The position numbers and the translations under genes were made by a program. Under the pieces are notes generated by a model that was not told where the DNA came from, made no database searches, and saw only the letters and a program-made list of their open reading frames with translations. From positions 1 through 17,061 of the forward strand of contig DEQO01000191.1 in assembly GCA_002360495.1 (NCBI GenBank): 17,061 nucleotides of DNA, in the 5' to 3' direction. Positions 1 through 7,216 of this stretch are shown in pieces; position 1 is the stretch's first letter; the number at the start of each line of letters is the position of its first letter. This DNA comes from Flavobacteriales bacterium UBA3364. GTDB lineage: Bacteria > Bacteroidota > Bacteroidia > Flavobacteriales_F > PHOS-HE28.

Positions 1-72
1 CCCCTGCGCATCTATCACCTGCGTCTGCAGGGCACTTCAGCACCGGTGGTGCTGCGCGTGGTGAAGGAGTAG
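1..72 (+). CDS. C-terminal tail of a probable T9SS-exported protein (partial)
   Basis: Only the last 23 codons are in the window, ending at a TAG at 70-72. The residues read PLRIYHLRLQG and then an APVVLRVVKE end. This alternating Tyr/Leu strand, a Gly turn and a final basic/hydrophobic strand resemble the end of a type A sorting domain of the Bacteroidota type IX secretion system, where such tails direct proteins across the outer membrane. The assignment rests on about 20 residues and the product itself cannot be named. It is the only plus-strand gene seen and it converges on the Ig-like gene, with 13 bp between the two stop codons. Confidence 0.5.
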   Translation, partial: PLRIYHLRLQGTSAPVVLRVVKE

Positions 73-85
73 GCCGTGCTCCGGT

Positions 86-1828
86 TCAACGCGTTACCGT
101 GACCTTGCGCACACCCGTGGCCCAGCCCCCACTGCCGCAGAGCGGTGTGCCCGAAGGCGTGTGGAAACAGGCGAAGGTGCGCGAGGCGCTGAGGCCGGCG
201 GGCGGATCGAAACTGGTCTGGGTGGCTCCGTTGATGGCTGTCCAACCAGCAGTGCTGCTGCCCGTGGGGGCGGCCGCGATGCCATCCTTGAAGTACCACT
301 GGTAGAAGAAGAAGCTGGAGCCCACCGCCTGACTGCTGAGGGTGATGGTGGCAGGGTCGGCCGGACCCACCAGCGTCTGGTCTCCACTGGTCACCACCGC
401 AGGTGCGAGCGGGGCCAGCACCTGCACCACCCGGCGCCCTGCAGCCCAACCCGCCGTGCCCGCGCTGGGGATCACGAAACAGGCATAGGTGCGGCTGGTG
501 GTGCGGCCTGCTGGTGGATCGAATGTAGCGGCCGTCGCTCCGGGCTCAGCGGTCCATCCGGCAATGCTGCTGCCCGTTGGTGCCGGCACGATGGCCGACT
601 GCGAATACCATTGGTAGCTGAAGCTCGGTGCGCCGGAGGGCGCGGTGCTGAAGGTGATCGGCGATCCGTCCGCACTGCTGTTGCACACCACCTGGTTGTC
701 CACCTGGTTCAGGCTGGCCAGCTGGCCACGGTTCACAGGATCGGTCACCGTGATCTGCGCTGCGCCGGTGGCCCAGCCAGCCGCGCCGCACGTGAGTGTG
801 CCACTGGGTGTCATGAAACAGGCATACGTACGCGAGATGGCCAGCGCCGGTGGGTCGATGAACTCCACCCCCCTGCTTTCAGCACGGGTCCAGCCAGCGG
901 TGCTGCTGCCGGTGGGGGCGGCCACCAGGCCTTCTTTGTAGTACCACGTGTAGGTGAAGGAGCCGGGACTACCCGTGGTGGAGAGGCTTACCCGTGAGGG
1001 GGTGCCTGCCGGCGGAATGGATTGTGTGCCCGTGAGGGTTCCCAGAGAGAAGGGCGCCAGCACGTTCACGACCTTCGAGCCATCCATCCATTCGTGGCTA
1101 CCAGCTGTGGGTACGAGCTTGCACCCGTAGGATCGGGTACTGGTAAGACCTGCGGGTGGGTCGTAGGTGGCCGCAGTGGCACCGGGGATGGGTACCCACT
1201 CGACGCGCACACCGTTCTCCGTCATGGAGCCTCCTACGATCGGCATTCGACCGTTGTAGGAATACCACTGATAGGTGAATGATACGTTGGAGGTTGGTAC
1301 GCTCAGTTGTGCGATCCGGGCGGGATCGCCACCATGGCAAATGGTGACGTCGTCATGTTCGATCTCACCCACGTTGGTCATTCCGGACACCTTGACGCCG
1401 AAGGTGGGTTTGGCCCAATGCTGGGCACCGCAGGTGTTGAGCCCGGCTGGGGAGACTTTGCAGGCGTAAGTCCTTGAGTAGTTCAAAGGACCGGGCGGGT
1501 CGTAGCTCTTGGAGGTGCCCGCGTTGGTGATCTTGGTCCACTCGGTCTCGTTCACATCGCTTTGAGGAATAGAGAGGCCATCCTTATAGTACCATTGATA
1601 GCTCAAGTTGGCGCTACCGGAAGGAGGCTCCAAGAAGGTGATCGGTGCTGGGTCGGCAGGAACGCCCAAGGTCACCCCGCCGGTTGGCAGCACCCCGGCC
1701 GAGAACACCGAGACTTGGCGAACACCAATGCACCACGTGTACGTCGTGATACCCAGGAACGGTCCCAATTTCAGGAAGCAGGCATAGCTGCGCGCTGTGG
1801 TGAGGCCAGCGGGCGGATCATAGCTCAA
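86..1828 (-). CDS. Ig-like repeat secreted protein, C-terminal part after a frameshift
   Basis: This frame encodes the end of Ig-like unit 1 and units 2 to 6 of a repetitive exported protein. Each unit is about 105-110 residues with the pattern YQWYYKDG, then PTGSSTAGWT, a GAT turn, DPPAGL, SRTYACF, a second Cys and GWATG, and ends in a VxVT strand. It looks like a surface adhesin-type stack of beta domains. The frame is open up to a TGA near 1871, and TTG at 1828 is only a nominal start, because residues before it (GWTLINGATG) continue the repeat consensus. The true N-terminus, with signal peptide, is in another frame at 1846-2082, so a single missing base divides one gene. The protein ends exactly at the end of unit 6 with no visible T9SS sorting tail. 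Function is otherwise unknown. Confidence 0.8.
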   Translation of the reverse strand: MSYDPPAGLTTARSYACFLKLGPFLGITTYTWCIGVRQVSVFSAGVLPTGGVTLGVPADPAPITFLEPPSGSANLSYQWYYKDGLSIPQSDVNETEWTKITNAGTSKSYDPPGPLNYSRTYACKVSPAGLNTCGAQHWAKPTFGVKVSGMTNVGEIEHDDVTICHGGDPARIAQLSVPTSNVSFTYQWYSYNGRMPIVGGSMTENGVRVEWVPIPGATAATYDPPAGLTSTRSYGCKLVPTAGSHEWMDGSKVVNVLAPFSLGTLTGTQSIPPAGTPSRVSLSTTGSPGSFTYTWYYKEGLVAAPTGSSTAGWTRAESRGVEFIDPPALAISRTYACFMTPSGTLTCGAAGWATGAAQITVTDPVNRGQLASLNQVDNQVVCNSSADGSPITFSTAPSGAPSFSYQWYSQSAIVPAPTGSSIAGWTAEPGATAATFDPPAGRTTSRTYACFVIPSAGTAGWAAGRRVVQVLAPLAPAVVTSGDQTLVGPADPATITLSSQAVGSSFFFYQWYFKDGIAAAPTGSSTAGWTAINGATQTSFDPPAGLSASRTFACFHTPSGTPLCGSGGWATGVRKVTVTR

Positions 1829-2010
1829 GCCCGTGGCACCATTGATCAGTGTCCACCCCTGGCCTGGTCACCCGTGGGTTGTGGCACGATACCGTTCCGA
1901 TAGTACCACTGCCTGGTGTACTCATTGCTGGGCGGCGTGCTGAAGGTGATGATCGAAGGATCGCCGCCCATGCAAATGGTCTGGTTCCCGGCAGCGATGG
2001 TGGGGCTGTT
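89..2010 (-). repeat. Six tandem Ig-like units
   Basis: Six protein-level repeats lie head to tail: approximately 2010-1703, 1702-1382, 1381-1058, 1057-743, 742-416 and 415-89. Shared landmarks are a QWY strand, a DPP turn, S-R-[TS]-[YF]-[AG]-C, and a closing GWA or WA before a VxV strand. Units 4, 5 and 6 are the most alike and also share DNA, for example the gtgctgctgcc block near 901, its counterpart near 563 and agtgctgctgccc near 251, which suggests that the C-terminal units multiplied most recently. Units 2 and 3 have diverged in the PTGSS loop. Confidence 0.8.
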
Positions 2011-2082
2011 CTGGGCTGTGGCGGATCCCACACCCACCGCGAACATCATGGCCAGATAGAGCGGTAGGGAAGGGGTCCCCAT
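1846..2082 (-). CDS. Ig-like repeat secreted protein, N-terminal part before the frameshift
   Basis: Starting at ATG 2082, this frame begins MGTPSLPLYLAMMFAVGVGS, a clear Sec signal peptide with probable cleavage after ATA, before QNSPT. It then encodes the first two thirds of Ig-like unit 1 (GNQTICMGGDP, QWYYRNG, PTGDQA) and runs into a stop as ARGGH. The other five units carry xGWT after this PTG motif, and exactly that sequence continues in the frame of the downstream part. Adding one G to the four-G run (plus-strand C run, 1856-1859) restores an uninterrupted reading frame of 665 residues from 2082 to 86. An in-frame ATG at 2136 would add 18 polar residues before the signal peptide and is less likely. 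No clear ribosome binding site is visible, as is common in this phylum. Confidence 0.7.
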   Translation of the reverse strand: MGTPSLPLYLAMMFAVGVGSATAQNSPTIAAGNQTICMGGDPSIITFSTPPSNEYTRQWYYRNGIVPQPTGDQARGGH

Positions 2083-2276
2083 CAGTCGTCGGCCATGAGG
2101 CCTGGGTGAACGATCGGAAGGGTGGTGCATGATCATCAGGTCGTGTTAGTGGATGATGGATCCTCGGCTGTTCAACATCCAGTCGCCATTGAAACCCTGG
2201 CCCTAAAGTCATGGGGTGGCTTCTGGAAGAACGGTTGGACCAATCCGTGTACCAAACTAGCGCCATCCGGCTTCAG

Positions 2277-2292
2277 TACCCACAAGTGGGTA
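2277..2292. repeat. Perfect 7-bp palindrome TACCCAC-AA-GTGGGTA
   Basis: The two 7-base arms are exact reverse complements with two bases between them. It lies in the gap upstream of the Ig-like gene. It could be an operator half-site pair or a short hairpin. It has no following T-run on either strand that would mark a terminator. Confidence 0.5.
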
Positions 2293-2322
2293 GATGCCCG
2301 GTCCACCGTTCAAACTTCCGCT

Positions 2323-2340
2323 GGGCCCCGAATGGGGACC
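2323..2340 (-). terminator. Weak hairpin just downstream of the PyrC-like gene
   Basis: Fifteen bases past the TGA of the PyrC-like gene the minus strand can fold as GG-T-CCCC-ATTC-GGGG-C-CC: four G-C pairs around a four-base loop, one mismatch, then two more pairs. Its position suits a transcript end, but there is no U-run after it, so this is only a candidate. Confidence 0.25.
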
Positions 2341-2354
2341 TTTCGAATTGATCT

Positions 2355-3653
2355 TCACCGCGCCACCTGCTCCACCGCACCCATCCGCACCTGCACCCCA
2401 CTCACCACCCCCAACGCCCTCCCCGTCAGCCTTTGCCCCAGGAACGGCGTGTTGTGGCTCTTGCTCACCAGATCATCTTCGGTGCAGGTCCAATCCACTT
2501 CGGGATCGAAGAGGGTGATGTCAGCTTTTGCACCTTCGGCGATATGCACTTTGGATAAACCCAGGACTGCACGTGGTCCATTCGCAAAGCGTTCGATAAG
2601 GCGGCGCAAACTCATGCGGCCTTTCACGGCGGTGTTGGCCACGGCGAAGGCGGTCTCCAGTCCGATGATGCCGAAGGCGGCGGGGCCGTATTCCAGCACC
2701 TTGTGTTCGCGGTCCTCCGGTCGATGGTCGCTCACAATGGCGTCGATGGTCCCGTCCTTCACACCTTCACGCAGGGCTTCGATGTGGTGTGCATCGCGCA
2801 GCGGTGGCAGCACCTTGTAACAGGTCTCGAAGCCGCGCAGGCAGCCGTCGTCCAACAGCAGATTGTGCGCGGCAACGGAGGCCGTCACGTGCAATTTCTT
2901 GGCCTTCGCCTGACGGATGAGATCAACGCTTTCCGCCGTGGAGATCGTGGCGGCGTGCAAATGACCGCCCGTGTATTCGAGCAGGGCGATGTCGCGTTGC
3001 AAGGCGAGCGTTTCCGCCAGCGGCGGCAGGCCCTTCATGCCGAGGCGCGTGCTCATGGGGCCTTCATGCATCTGGCCGCCTTTGCTCAGGTCCGGGTCAT
3101 TGGGGAACACCATTACAGGGATCCCCTTGGCTTGCATCCCCGCGCTGTATTGCAAGGCGAGGAGCATCAAGCGTGTGTTGCGGACGGCGTGCTGGTCATC
3201 GGAAAAAGCAACGGCACCGGCTTCGCGCTGGTCGTGCAGTTCGGCGAGCTGCTGGCCTTTCAACCCCTTGGTGAGCGCACCGATCGGCAGCAGGCGCACA
3301 GGATGGCCCTTCGCTTGCTGCAACAGGTAACCAATGCCGGAGCGGTCATCGATCACCGGGTCGGTGCTGGGCAATACGGCCACGGCAGTGAAGCCACCAG
3401 CGGCAGCGGCATCCAATCCGTTCGTGATCCCTTGTTTCCACTCTTCTCCGGGATCGCGGAAGTGCGCGCGCAGATCCACCCAACCCGGGCTGGCATGCAA
3501 CCCTTCGTAGTTGACTTGACGGTCTTCGCGAGCAACGCGAAGCGATCCCACTTTCACGATCACGCCATCGCGGATCAGAATGTCCACGGTGCTGTCGTGG
3601 TGCGGACCACCGGGATCCACCACCGTGACCTTGCGCAGGATCAGCTCGTTCAT
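2355..3653 (-). CDS. pyrC: PyrC-like dihydroorotase-family amidohydrolase (Bacteroidota type)
   Basis: This 432-residue protein has the amidohydrolase layout of class I dihydroorotases, which cyclise carbamoyl-aspartate to dihydroorotate in pyrimidine synthesis. Seen: an N-terminal beta-sandwich strand, SPGWVDLRAHFRDPG (55-69), AAAAGGFT (82-89), AFSDD (149-153), HLHAATISTAESVDLI (231-246), VAAHNLLL (260-267) and DAIVSDH (304-310). The family HxH metal motif is R62-A-H64, and the later metal His (usually in a HAED-like motif) is replaced by PNDPD (184-188), whereas Asp152, His233 and Asp309 remain. It may therefore be a non-catalytic or altered PyrC relative. Its ATG overlaps the stop of the BatA-domain gene by four bases (ATGA), which implies coupled translation. 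The family is certain; activity is not. Confidence 0.85.
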   Translation of the reverse strand: MNELILRKVTVVDPGGPHHDSTVDILIRDGVIVKVGSLRVAREDRQVNYEGLHASPGWVDLRAHFRDPGEEWKQGITNGLDAAAAGGFTAVAVLPSTDPVIDDRSGIGYLLQQAKGHPVRLLPIGALTKGLKGQQLAELHDQREAGAVAFSDDQHAVRNTRLMLLALQYSAGMQAKGIPVMVFPNDPDLSKGGQMHEGPMSTRLGMKGLPPLAETLALQRDIALLEYTGGHLHAATISTAESVDLIRQAKAKKLHVTASVAAHNLLLDDGCLRGFETCYKVLPPLRDAHHIEALREGVKDGTIDAIVSDHRPEDREHKVLEYGPAAFGIIGLETAFAVANTAVKGRMSLRRLIERFANGPRAVLGLSKVHIAEGAKADITLFDPEVDWTCTEDDLVSKSHNTPFLGQRLTGRALGVVSGVQVRMGAVEQVAR

Positions 3654-5689
3654 CGTAAGTAGCGGATGAGGAAGACTTCAGCGGCCAGGAACAGGAGCGC
3701 GAACAGGATGAACCACTTCCACAGCTTCCGTCCCTGGTCCAACTCGTTCAAACGTAGCGAAAGATCGTTCGCGCTGTCGGTAAGGACCGAGAAGGAGGTA
3801 AGGCCCCGTTCGGTGATCAGGGCTTGCAATTCCTCTGCCGTGTAGGCGCGTAGATCGCTTTCGCGGCGCGGCAGGTTCAGCGCCACAGCACGCAACGTAT
3901 CAGTACCGCTGGTGATGAAGTAAGGACCGTCGGGCAGGTCCTGGTCATGCAGCATCAAGTTGGTGCGGCCCGGTGTGCGGCGCACTTCGGGCACGAGGTC
4001 GATGCCGTTCGCTCCCTTCACATGTGGTGGTTCTTCGCCTTCGGGTCCTGTGCCATCCAGGGGGATGCTCGCCTCGTCGCCGATGGTGTAGTAGAGTGCC
4101 CCCATCGGACGGCTCAGTTCCGCCATGCGCAACAAGGAAGTGGCGAACAGCGAATGGCGTGTGAGGTTGCTCGAGCCCTCGGCCAAGGGTGCAGCACACA
4201 GGTAGATGGATCCTTCGCCGCGCAAGGAACGCGAGAGGTAGGAGCTACCATCCTGCAAACGTAACAGGACATCGCTGCCGGCAGCCGGCCGTACGTTCCA
4301 GCGTTCGCGCACCACGGGGAGTTCCACGTTGCGCGGCATGGTCTGGAAGATCGCGCGGTAGAAGGGTTCCTCCAAGTCGATGCGGTCAACGCGCACCGTG
4401 GCGGTGTCCATACGTGTGGGTGCTGCTGCGCCTACCGCTGCGAAGAAAGCCGCGTACTGCGAAGGATCGCCTTTGCTCGGCGGGAAGACAGCAACGCTTC
4501 CGCCGGATGCAACGAAGTCCGTCAATGCGCGCGCCAAACCGCTGGGCACATCGGGCAGGGCGTTCAACACAACGAGGTCCTGTTCCTTCAGCAGCGAGAG
4601 GTCGATCGCACCATAGGGCTGGGTGGTGAAACTGTGCGTGCTATCACCGGCGAACACACTGGTCACCGAACGATCGCCCTCGGTATCGGCGGCGGTCACA
4701 AGCATCACGCGCAAGCGGTCGTTTACCTGGTAGGCGAGGTGGAGTTTGTCATCGAACACCACGGGTTGATCGCTCACGCTGACCACACCCCAATGTTCGC
4801 CCGGGCCATCGCCGAGGAAACGCAGGGTGGTATCCACCACGGCGCCGCCTTCCACGCTGAAGGTGGCCACGGCACGTTGCCGACCATCGATGTCCAACCT
4901 CAAGGGGACGTTCACCAGTTCCTGCGATCCGTGGTTGTGGATGCGTACGTGCAGCACTTCGTCCTGGCCAGCGCGACGGACAGGGGAGGAGAACCACGCG
5001 GAATCGATGCTGAGGTTGTCCGGCGTTGAACTGCTCAGCGGCACGATCACCGTGGGCACCAACGTATCGTTCGTCCAGTTCTCCACGTCGGTCACGCTCC
5101 GTTGCAGATCGGTGAAGAGAATTGCCCGCTTCGTAAGCGCTTCGCTGCTGGCCAAGGCTTCACGCTGGCGGGCAAGTACCTTGCTCACGGTGCGCGAGTA
5201 CGGGCCTACTTCGGCTTGGGCTGCGGCATCCAGGGCTTCATCACGCCCCAGCAGGATCTGTTGCCTTCCACCGAACTGGCCGGTGAGCACTTGGAAGCGG
5301 TCCGTGGCGGAATAGGCCATCACGGCATCCTGCGCGCCTTTACGGGCTTGGTCCAGCAAACGCCCTTGGGCATTGCGACCGTCCATGCTGTAGCTGTCGT
5401 CCACGAACAACGATACCGCGCGTAGGCCCGCTTTCACGGCGCCGTTGCCGCTGGGTAAATAGGGTTGCGCAAATGCGAATACGAGGCAGGTCAGTGCCAA
5501 TATCCGTGCAAGCAGTACCAACCAATGCTGGATCTTTTTCCGAGCGCGCGTCTGGATACTGACCTCAGCGAGGAAACGGACGTTCGGGAAATCGATCTTC
5601 TTGAACCTCCGGAGTTGGAAGAGGTGGATGAGTACCGGGATCGCCAGGGCGGTGAGGGCCCAGAGGAATGCCGGGTGTAGGAAGGACAT
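3650..5689 (-). CDS. BatA-domain / VWA double-membrane-anchored protein
   Basis: From ATG 5689 the protein has 679 residues and begins MSFLHPAFLWALTALAIPVL, with IHLFQLRRFKKIDFPNVRFL after it. This is the BatA (aerotolerance regulator N-terminal) signature, followed by a second membrane helix at about 56-76. A von Willebrand factor A region follows, with VDDSYSM (96-102) supplying a D-x-S-x-S metal site and LFTDLQRS near 191-198. The middle has a beta-rich part (VPLRLDIDGRQR) and a glutamine-amidotransferase-like segment (VVLNALPDVPSG, VASGGSVAVFPP). A last membrane helix (WKWFILFALLFLAAEVFLI) ends the chain, leaving most of the protein in the periplasm. An upstream in-frame ATG (5782) would add a Cys-rich shadow of the hairpin region, so 5689 is preferred. 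The gene is coupled to the PyrC-like gene. Role unknown; Bat proteins were linked to stress tolerance. Confidence 0.85.
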   Translation of the reverse strand: MSFLHPAFLWALTALAIPVLIHLFQLRRFKKIDFPNVRFLAEVSIQTRARKKIQHWLVLLARILALTCLVFAFAQPYLPSGNGAVKAGLRAVSLFVDDSYSMDGRNAQGRLLDQARKGAQDAVMAYSATDRFQVLTGQFGGRQQILLGRDEALDAAAQAEVGPYSRTVSKVLARQREALASSEALTKRAILFTDLQRSVTDVENWTNDTLVPTVIVPLSSSTPDNLSIDSAWFSSPVRRAGQDEVLHVRIHNHGSQELVNVPLRLDIDGRQRAVATFSVEGGAVVDTTLRFLGDGPGEHWGVVSVSDQPVVFDDKLHLAYQVNDRLRVMLVTAADTEGDRSVTSVFAGDSTHSFTTQPYGAIDLSLLKEQDLVVLNALPDVPSGLARALTDFVASGGSVAVFPPSKGDPSQYAAFFAAVGAAAPTRMDTATVRVDRIDLEEPFYRAIFQTMPRNVELPVVRERWNVRPAAGSDVLLRLQDGSSYLSRSLRGEGSIYLCAAPLAEGSSNLTRHSLFATSLLRMAELSRPMGALYYTIGDEASIPLDGTGPEGEEPPHVKGANGIDLVPEVRRTPGRTNLMLHDQDLPDGPYFITSGTDTLRAVALNLPRRESDLRAYTAEELQALITERGLTSFSVLTDSANDLSLRLNELDQGRKLWKWFILFALLFLAAEVFLIRYLR

Positions 5690-5717
5690 CGGGCGCGAAG
5701 TTAACCGCCCAAGGCGC

Positions 5718-5784
5718 AGGTGCAGGAAGCAGGGGCAAGAGCAGGACCAGGAGGACCAATGCCCCTGCGCTTGCTCCTGCACCT
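5718..5784. repeat. Long imperfect inverted repeat (hairpin) between TIGR02757 and BatA genes
   Basis: The arms 5718-5727 (AGGTGCAGGA) and 5775-5784 are exact reverse complements, as are 5729-5737 (GCAGGGGCA) and 5760-5768. Together they give 19 base pairs, with one unpaired A on one side and six bases (5769-5774) on the other. The 22-base loop contains a direct repeat AGGACCA (5743-5749, 5752-5758). It starts four bases after the TAG of the TIGR02757 gene and leaves 28 bases before the BatA ATG. No U-run follows it, so it may be an RNA-stability or processing element, or a weak terminator, and not a standard one. Confidence 0.8.
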
Positions 5785-5788
5785 TGAG

Positions 5789-6562
5789 CTATTTCCCTGC
5801 ATTCACCCCAATGGCAAAAAGCGCGATGTCGTACTTCACCGGATCATCCGCATCGAAGGCGCGCAGAGCCCCCGTCAATTCCTCCACGGCTTTCCAATCG
5901 TCCTGTGCGCGCTTCAAGAGGCCCAGTTCGCGGGCCACGCGGCCGGTGTGTACGTCCAGCGGCACCATCAGGTCCTTGGGCGTGATCCGCTTCCACAGGC
6001 CGAGGTCCACACCCCGGTCGTTGGGGCGCACCATCCAGCGCAGGTACATGTTGATGCGTTTGGCATTGCTGCCTTTCGAGGGGTCGGCCACGTGTTTCCG
6101 TGTACGTGCCGGATGGCCGATCTCGAAGAAGCGTTGTTTGAAGCGCGGAATGGCTTCGGCCATGGACCCGGCTTCGCCGCGTTGCAGGAAGGCATCCTCC
6201 AAGCCCTGGTATTCCGTGCTGAGGTGGCGCAAGCTGAGGATGAACTGCACCAGGTCCTCCCCGTTGAAGGTGCGGTGTACGAAGGGCGCGAGGCGCTGCA
6301 GTTCCCGAGCGGATGCGCCCAGGACGAAAGCATGCGGGGTGCCCTCCATCAGTTCGACAAGACGCTGTGCATTGGCGATGATGGTCTTGCGCTGGCCCCA
6401 CGCGATGGTGGCCGTGAGGAAGCCGATCACCTCCGCATCCTCCCGTTTAATGAACGAACGCGGGATCTGGATCGGGTCTTCGCCGATGAAGTTGGGGCGG
6501 GCGTAGCGATCGTAGGCGTCGTCGAGGAGGGCCCTCAGATCAGGAATAGGCTGCCGCTTCAC
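5789..6562 (-). CDS. TIGR02757 (DUF2400) family protein
   Basis: A 257-residue soluble protein, about the usual family length. The start is GTG 6562, which overlaps the YdeI-like stop codon as GTGA; upstream residues in this frame are only a shadow of that gene. Recognisable segments: ALLDDAYDRYARPNFIGEDP (11-30), DAEVIGFLTATIAWGQRKTI (42-61), FNGEDLVQF (99-107), SNAKRINMYLRWMVRPNDRG (165-184), PLDVHTGRVARELGLL (201-216), WKAVEELT (223-230) and FDADDPVKYDIALF (236-249). The family is uncharacterised. The DVHTGRVARELGL segment resembles the D-T-H-x-x-R-V-A motif with the catalytic Asp of helix-hairpin-helix DNA glycosylases, so a DNA-repair-like fold is possible by inference. It ends just before a strong hairpin. 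Confidence 0.85.
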   Translation of the reverse strand: MKRQPIPDLRALLDDAYDRYARPNFIGEDPIQIPRSFIKREDAEVIGFLTATIAWGQRKTIIANAQRLVELMEGTPHAFVLGASARELQRLAPFVHRTFNGEDLVQFILSLRHLSTEYQGLEDAFLQRGEAGSMAEAIPRFKQRFFEIGHPARTRKHVADPSKGSNAKRINMYLRWMVRPNDRGVDLGLWKRITPKDLMVPLDVHTGRVARELGLLKRAQDDWKAVEELTGALRAFDADDPVKYDIALFAIGVNAGK

Positions 6563-7167
6563 TTCCTGTTGTAATGGTTCGCACGGATGTTCTTCGCGGC
6601 GAGCGACACCGTCTCCGAGGTGCGCTTGTTGCGCGTGGCATCGGTCTTCGAGCTGTTGACCCAATGAAGGATGATCTTCTTGCTGCTTGGCGGAAAGGCA
6701 TCGAAGTGCTTCTTCGCGGTCTTGTTCCGGGCGAAGGCCTTGGTGAGTTCGGCGGGCATGGCCAGCGCGTCCACCTGCTCCAGCGCGTTCCAAGAGCCGT
6801 CCTTCTTCGCTTGCTCGATCTTCTTCAAGCCGGCCGGAGCCATGCGCTTCGCGGCGATGAGCCGTTCCACGTGTGCCTTGTTGATGGCGCTCCACACGCT
6901 CTTGGGTTTACGCGGGCTCAGGTAGTGCATCACGCGATCGGCGTCCAGCTTGCGCGGCGTGCTGTCGATCCATCCGAAGCAAAGCGCTTCCTGCACTTTC
7001 TCCTGGAAGCTCACGTATTTGTCGGACACGTGCTTCTTGTAGGTGATGAGCCAGATGCCTTCGGTGCGGGTGTGGTGCTTCTTCAGCCAGGCACGCCATT
7101 CCGCTCGGCTGGTCACCTCAACACGTTGCAGGGCATCCAGTCTCGATGGTCGTTGTTGGGCGGGCAT
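6559..7167 (-). CDS. YdeI/OmpD-associated family protein
   Basis: This 202-residue protein has the full YdeI-type layout: SRAEWRAWLKKHH (20-32), GIWLITYKK (37-45), VQEALCFGWIDST (58-70), YLSPRKPKSVWSAINKAHVE (82-101) and MAPAGLKKIEQAKKDGSW (109-126). The OmdA-like C-terminal domain runs from LEQVDALAMPAEL to SETVSLAAKNIR (129-195). No signal peptide or membrane helix is seen, so it should be cytosolic; the lysine-rich tail is normal. Members are annotated as bacteriocin-protection proteins from work on enteric relatives, but the biochemical role is unclear. It follows the broken DUF1761 gene by 49 bp and is translationally coupled (GTGA) to the TIGR02757 gene. Confidence 0.85.
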   Translation of the reverse strand: MPAQQRPSRLDALQRVEVTSRAEWRAWLKKHHTRTEGIWLITYKKHVSDKYVSFQEKVQEALCFGWIDSTPRKLDADRVMHYLSPRKPKSVWSAINKAHVERLIAAKRMAPAGLKKIEQAKKDGSWNALEQVDALAMPAELTKAFARNKTAKKHFDAFPPSSKKIILHWVNSSKTDATRNKRTSETVSLAAKNIRANHYNRK

Positions 7168-7216
7168 GGCTCGGCGTAGGCGAAGGTCGGAGCTTATGGC
7201 CCAACGAGCACGCCGC

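Larger units (their letters stand above)
2083..2354. other. Intergenic gap between the PyrC-like gene and the Ig-like gene
   Basis: This 272-bp stretch contains no supported gene. It should hold the 3' end of the BatA-pyrC transcript and the 5' region of the Ig-like gene. Two small inverted repeats are visible on its right side (2323-2340 and 2277-2292). A TAGTTTGG sequence on the minus strand near 2255-2262 is one base short of the Bacteroidota -7 element (TAnnTTTG) and has no well-spaced TTG, so no promoter is called. Confidence 0.6.

Noticed and set aside
161..997. Plus-strand open frame (278 codons) opposite the Ig-like repeats
   Set aside because: Arg/Gly-rich antisense of repetitive DNA; its periodicity comes from the Ig-like units.
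86..2010. Regular repeats considered as a CRISPR array or DNA satellite
   Set aside because: The periodicity is about 320 bp, keeps a reading frame and follows protein Ig-like units; there are no short identical repeats with unique spacers.
2255..2262. TAGTTTGG as a -7 promoter element for the Ig-like gene
   Set aside because: The spacing within the element is one base short of TAnnTTTG and no TTG lies at the proper distance.
2703..3662. Plus-strand open frame (319 codons) opposite the PyrC-like gene
   Set aside because: The minus-strand frame is a clear PyrC-family protein; the antisense translation has no recognisable motif.
5720..6574. Plus-strand open frame opposite the TIGR02757 gene
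   Set aside because: The minus frame matches TIGR02757 along its full length and the plus frame would begin in the hairpin.
6563..6895. N-terminal extension of the TIGR02757 frame to an upstream ATG
   Set aside because: The added residues are a shadow of the YdeI-like gene, and GTG 6562 gives family length with a GTGA overlap.
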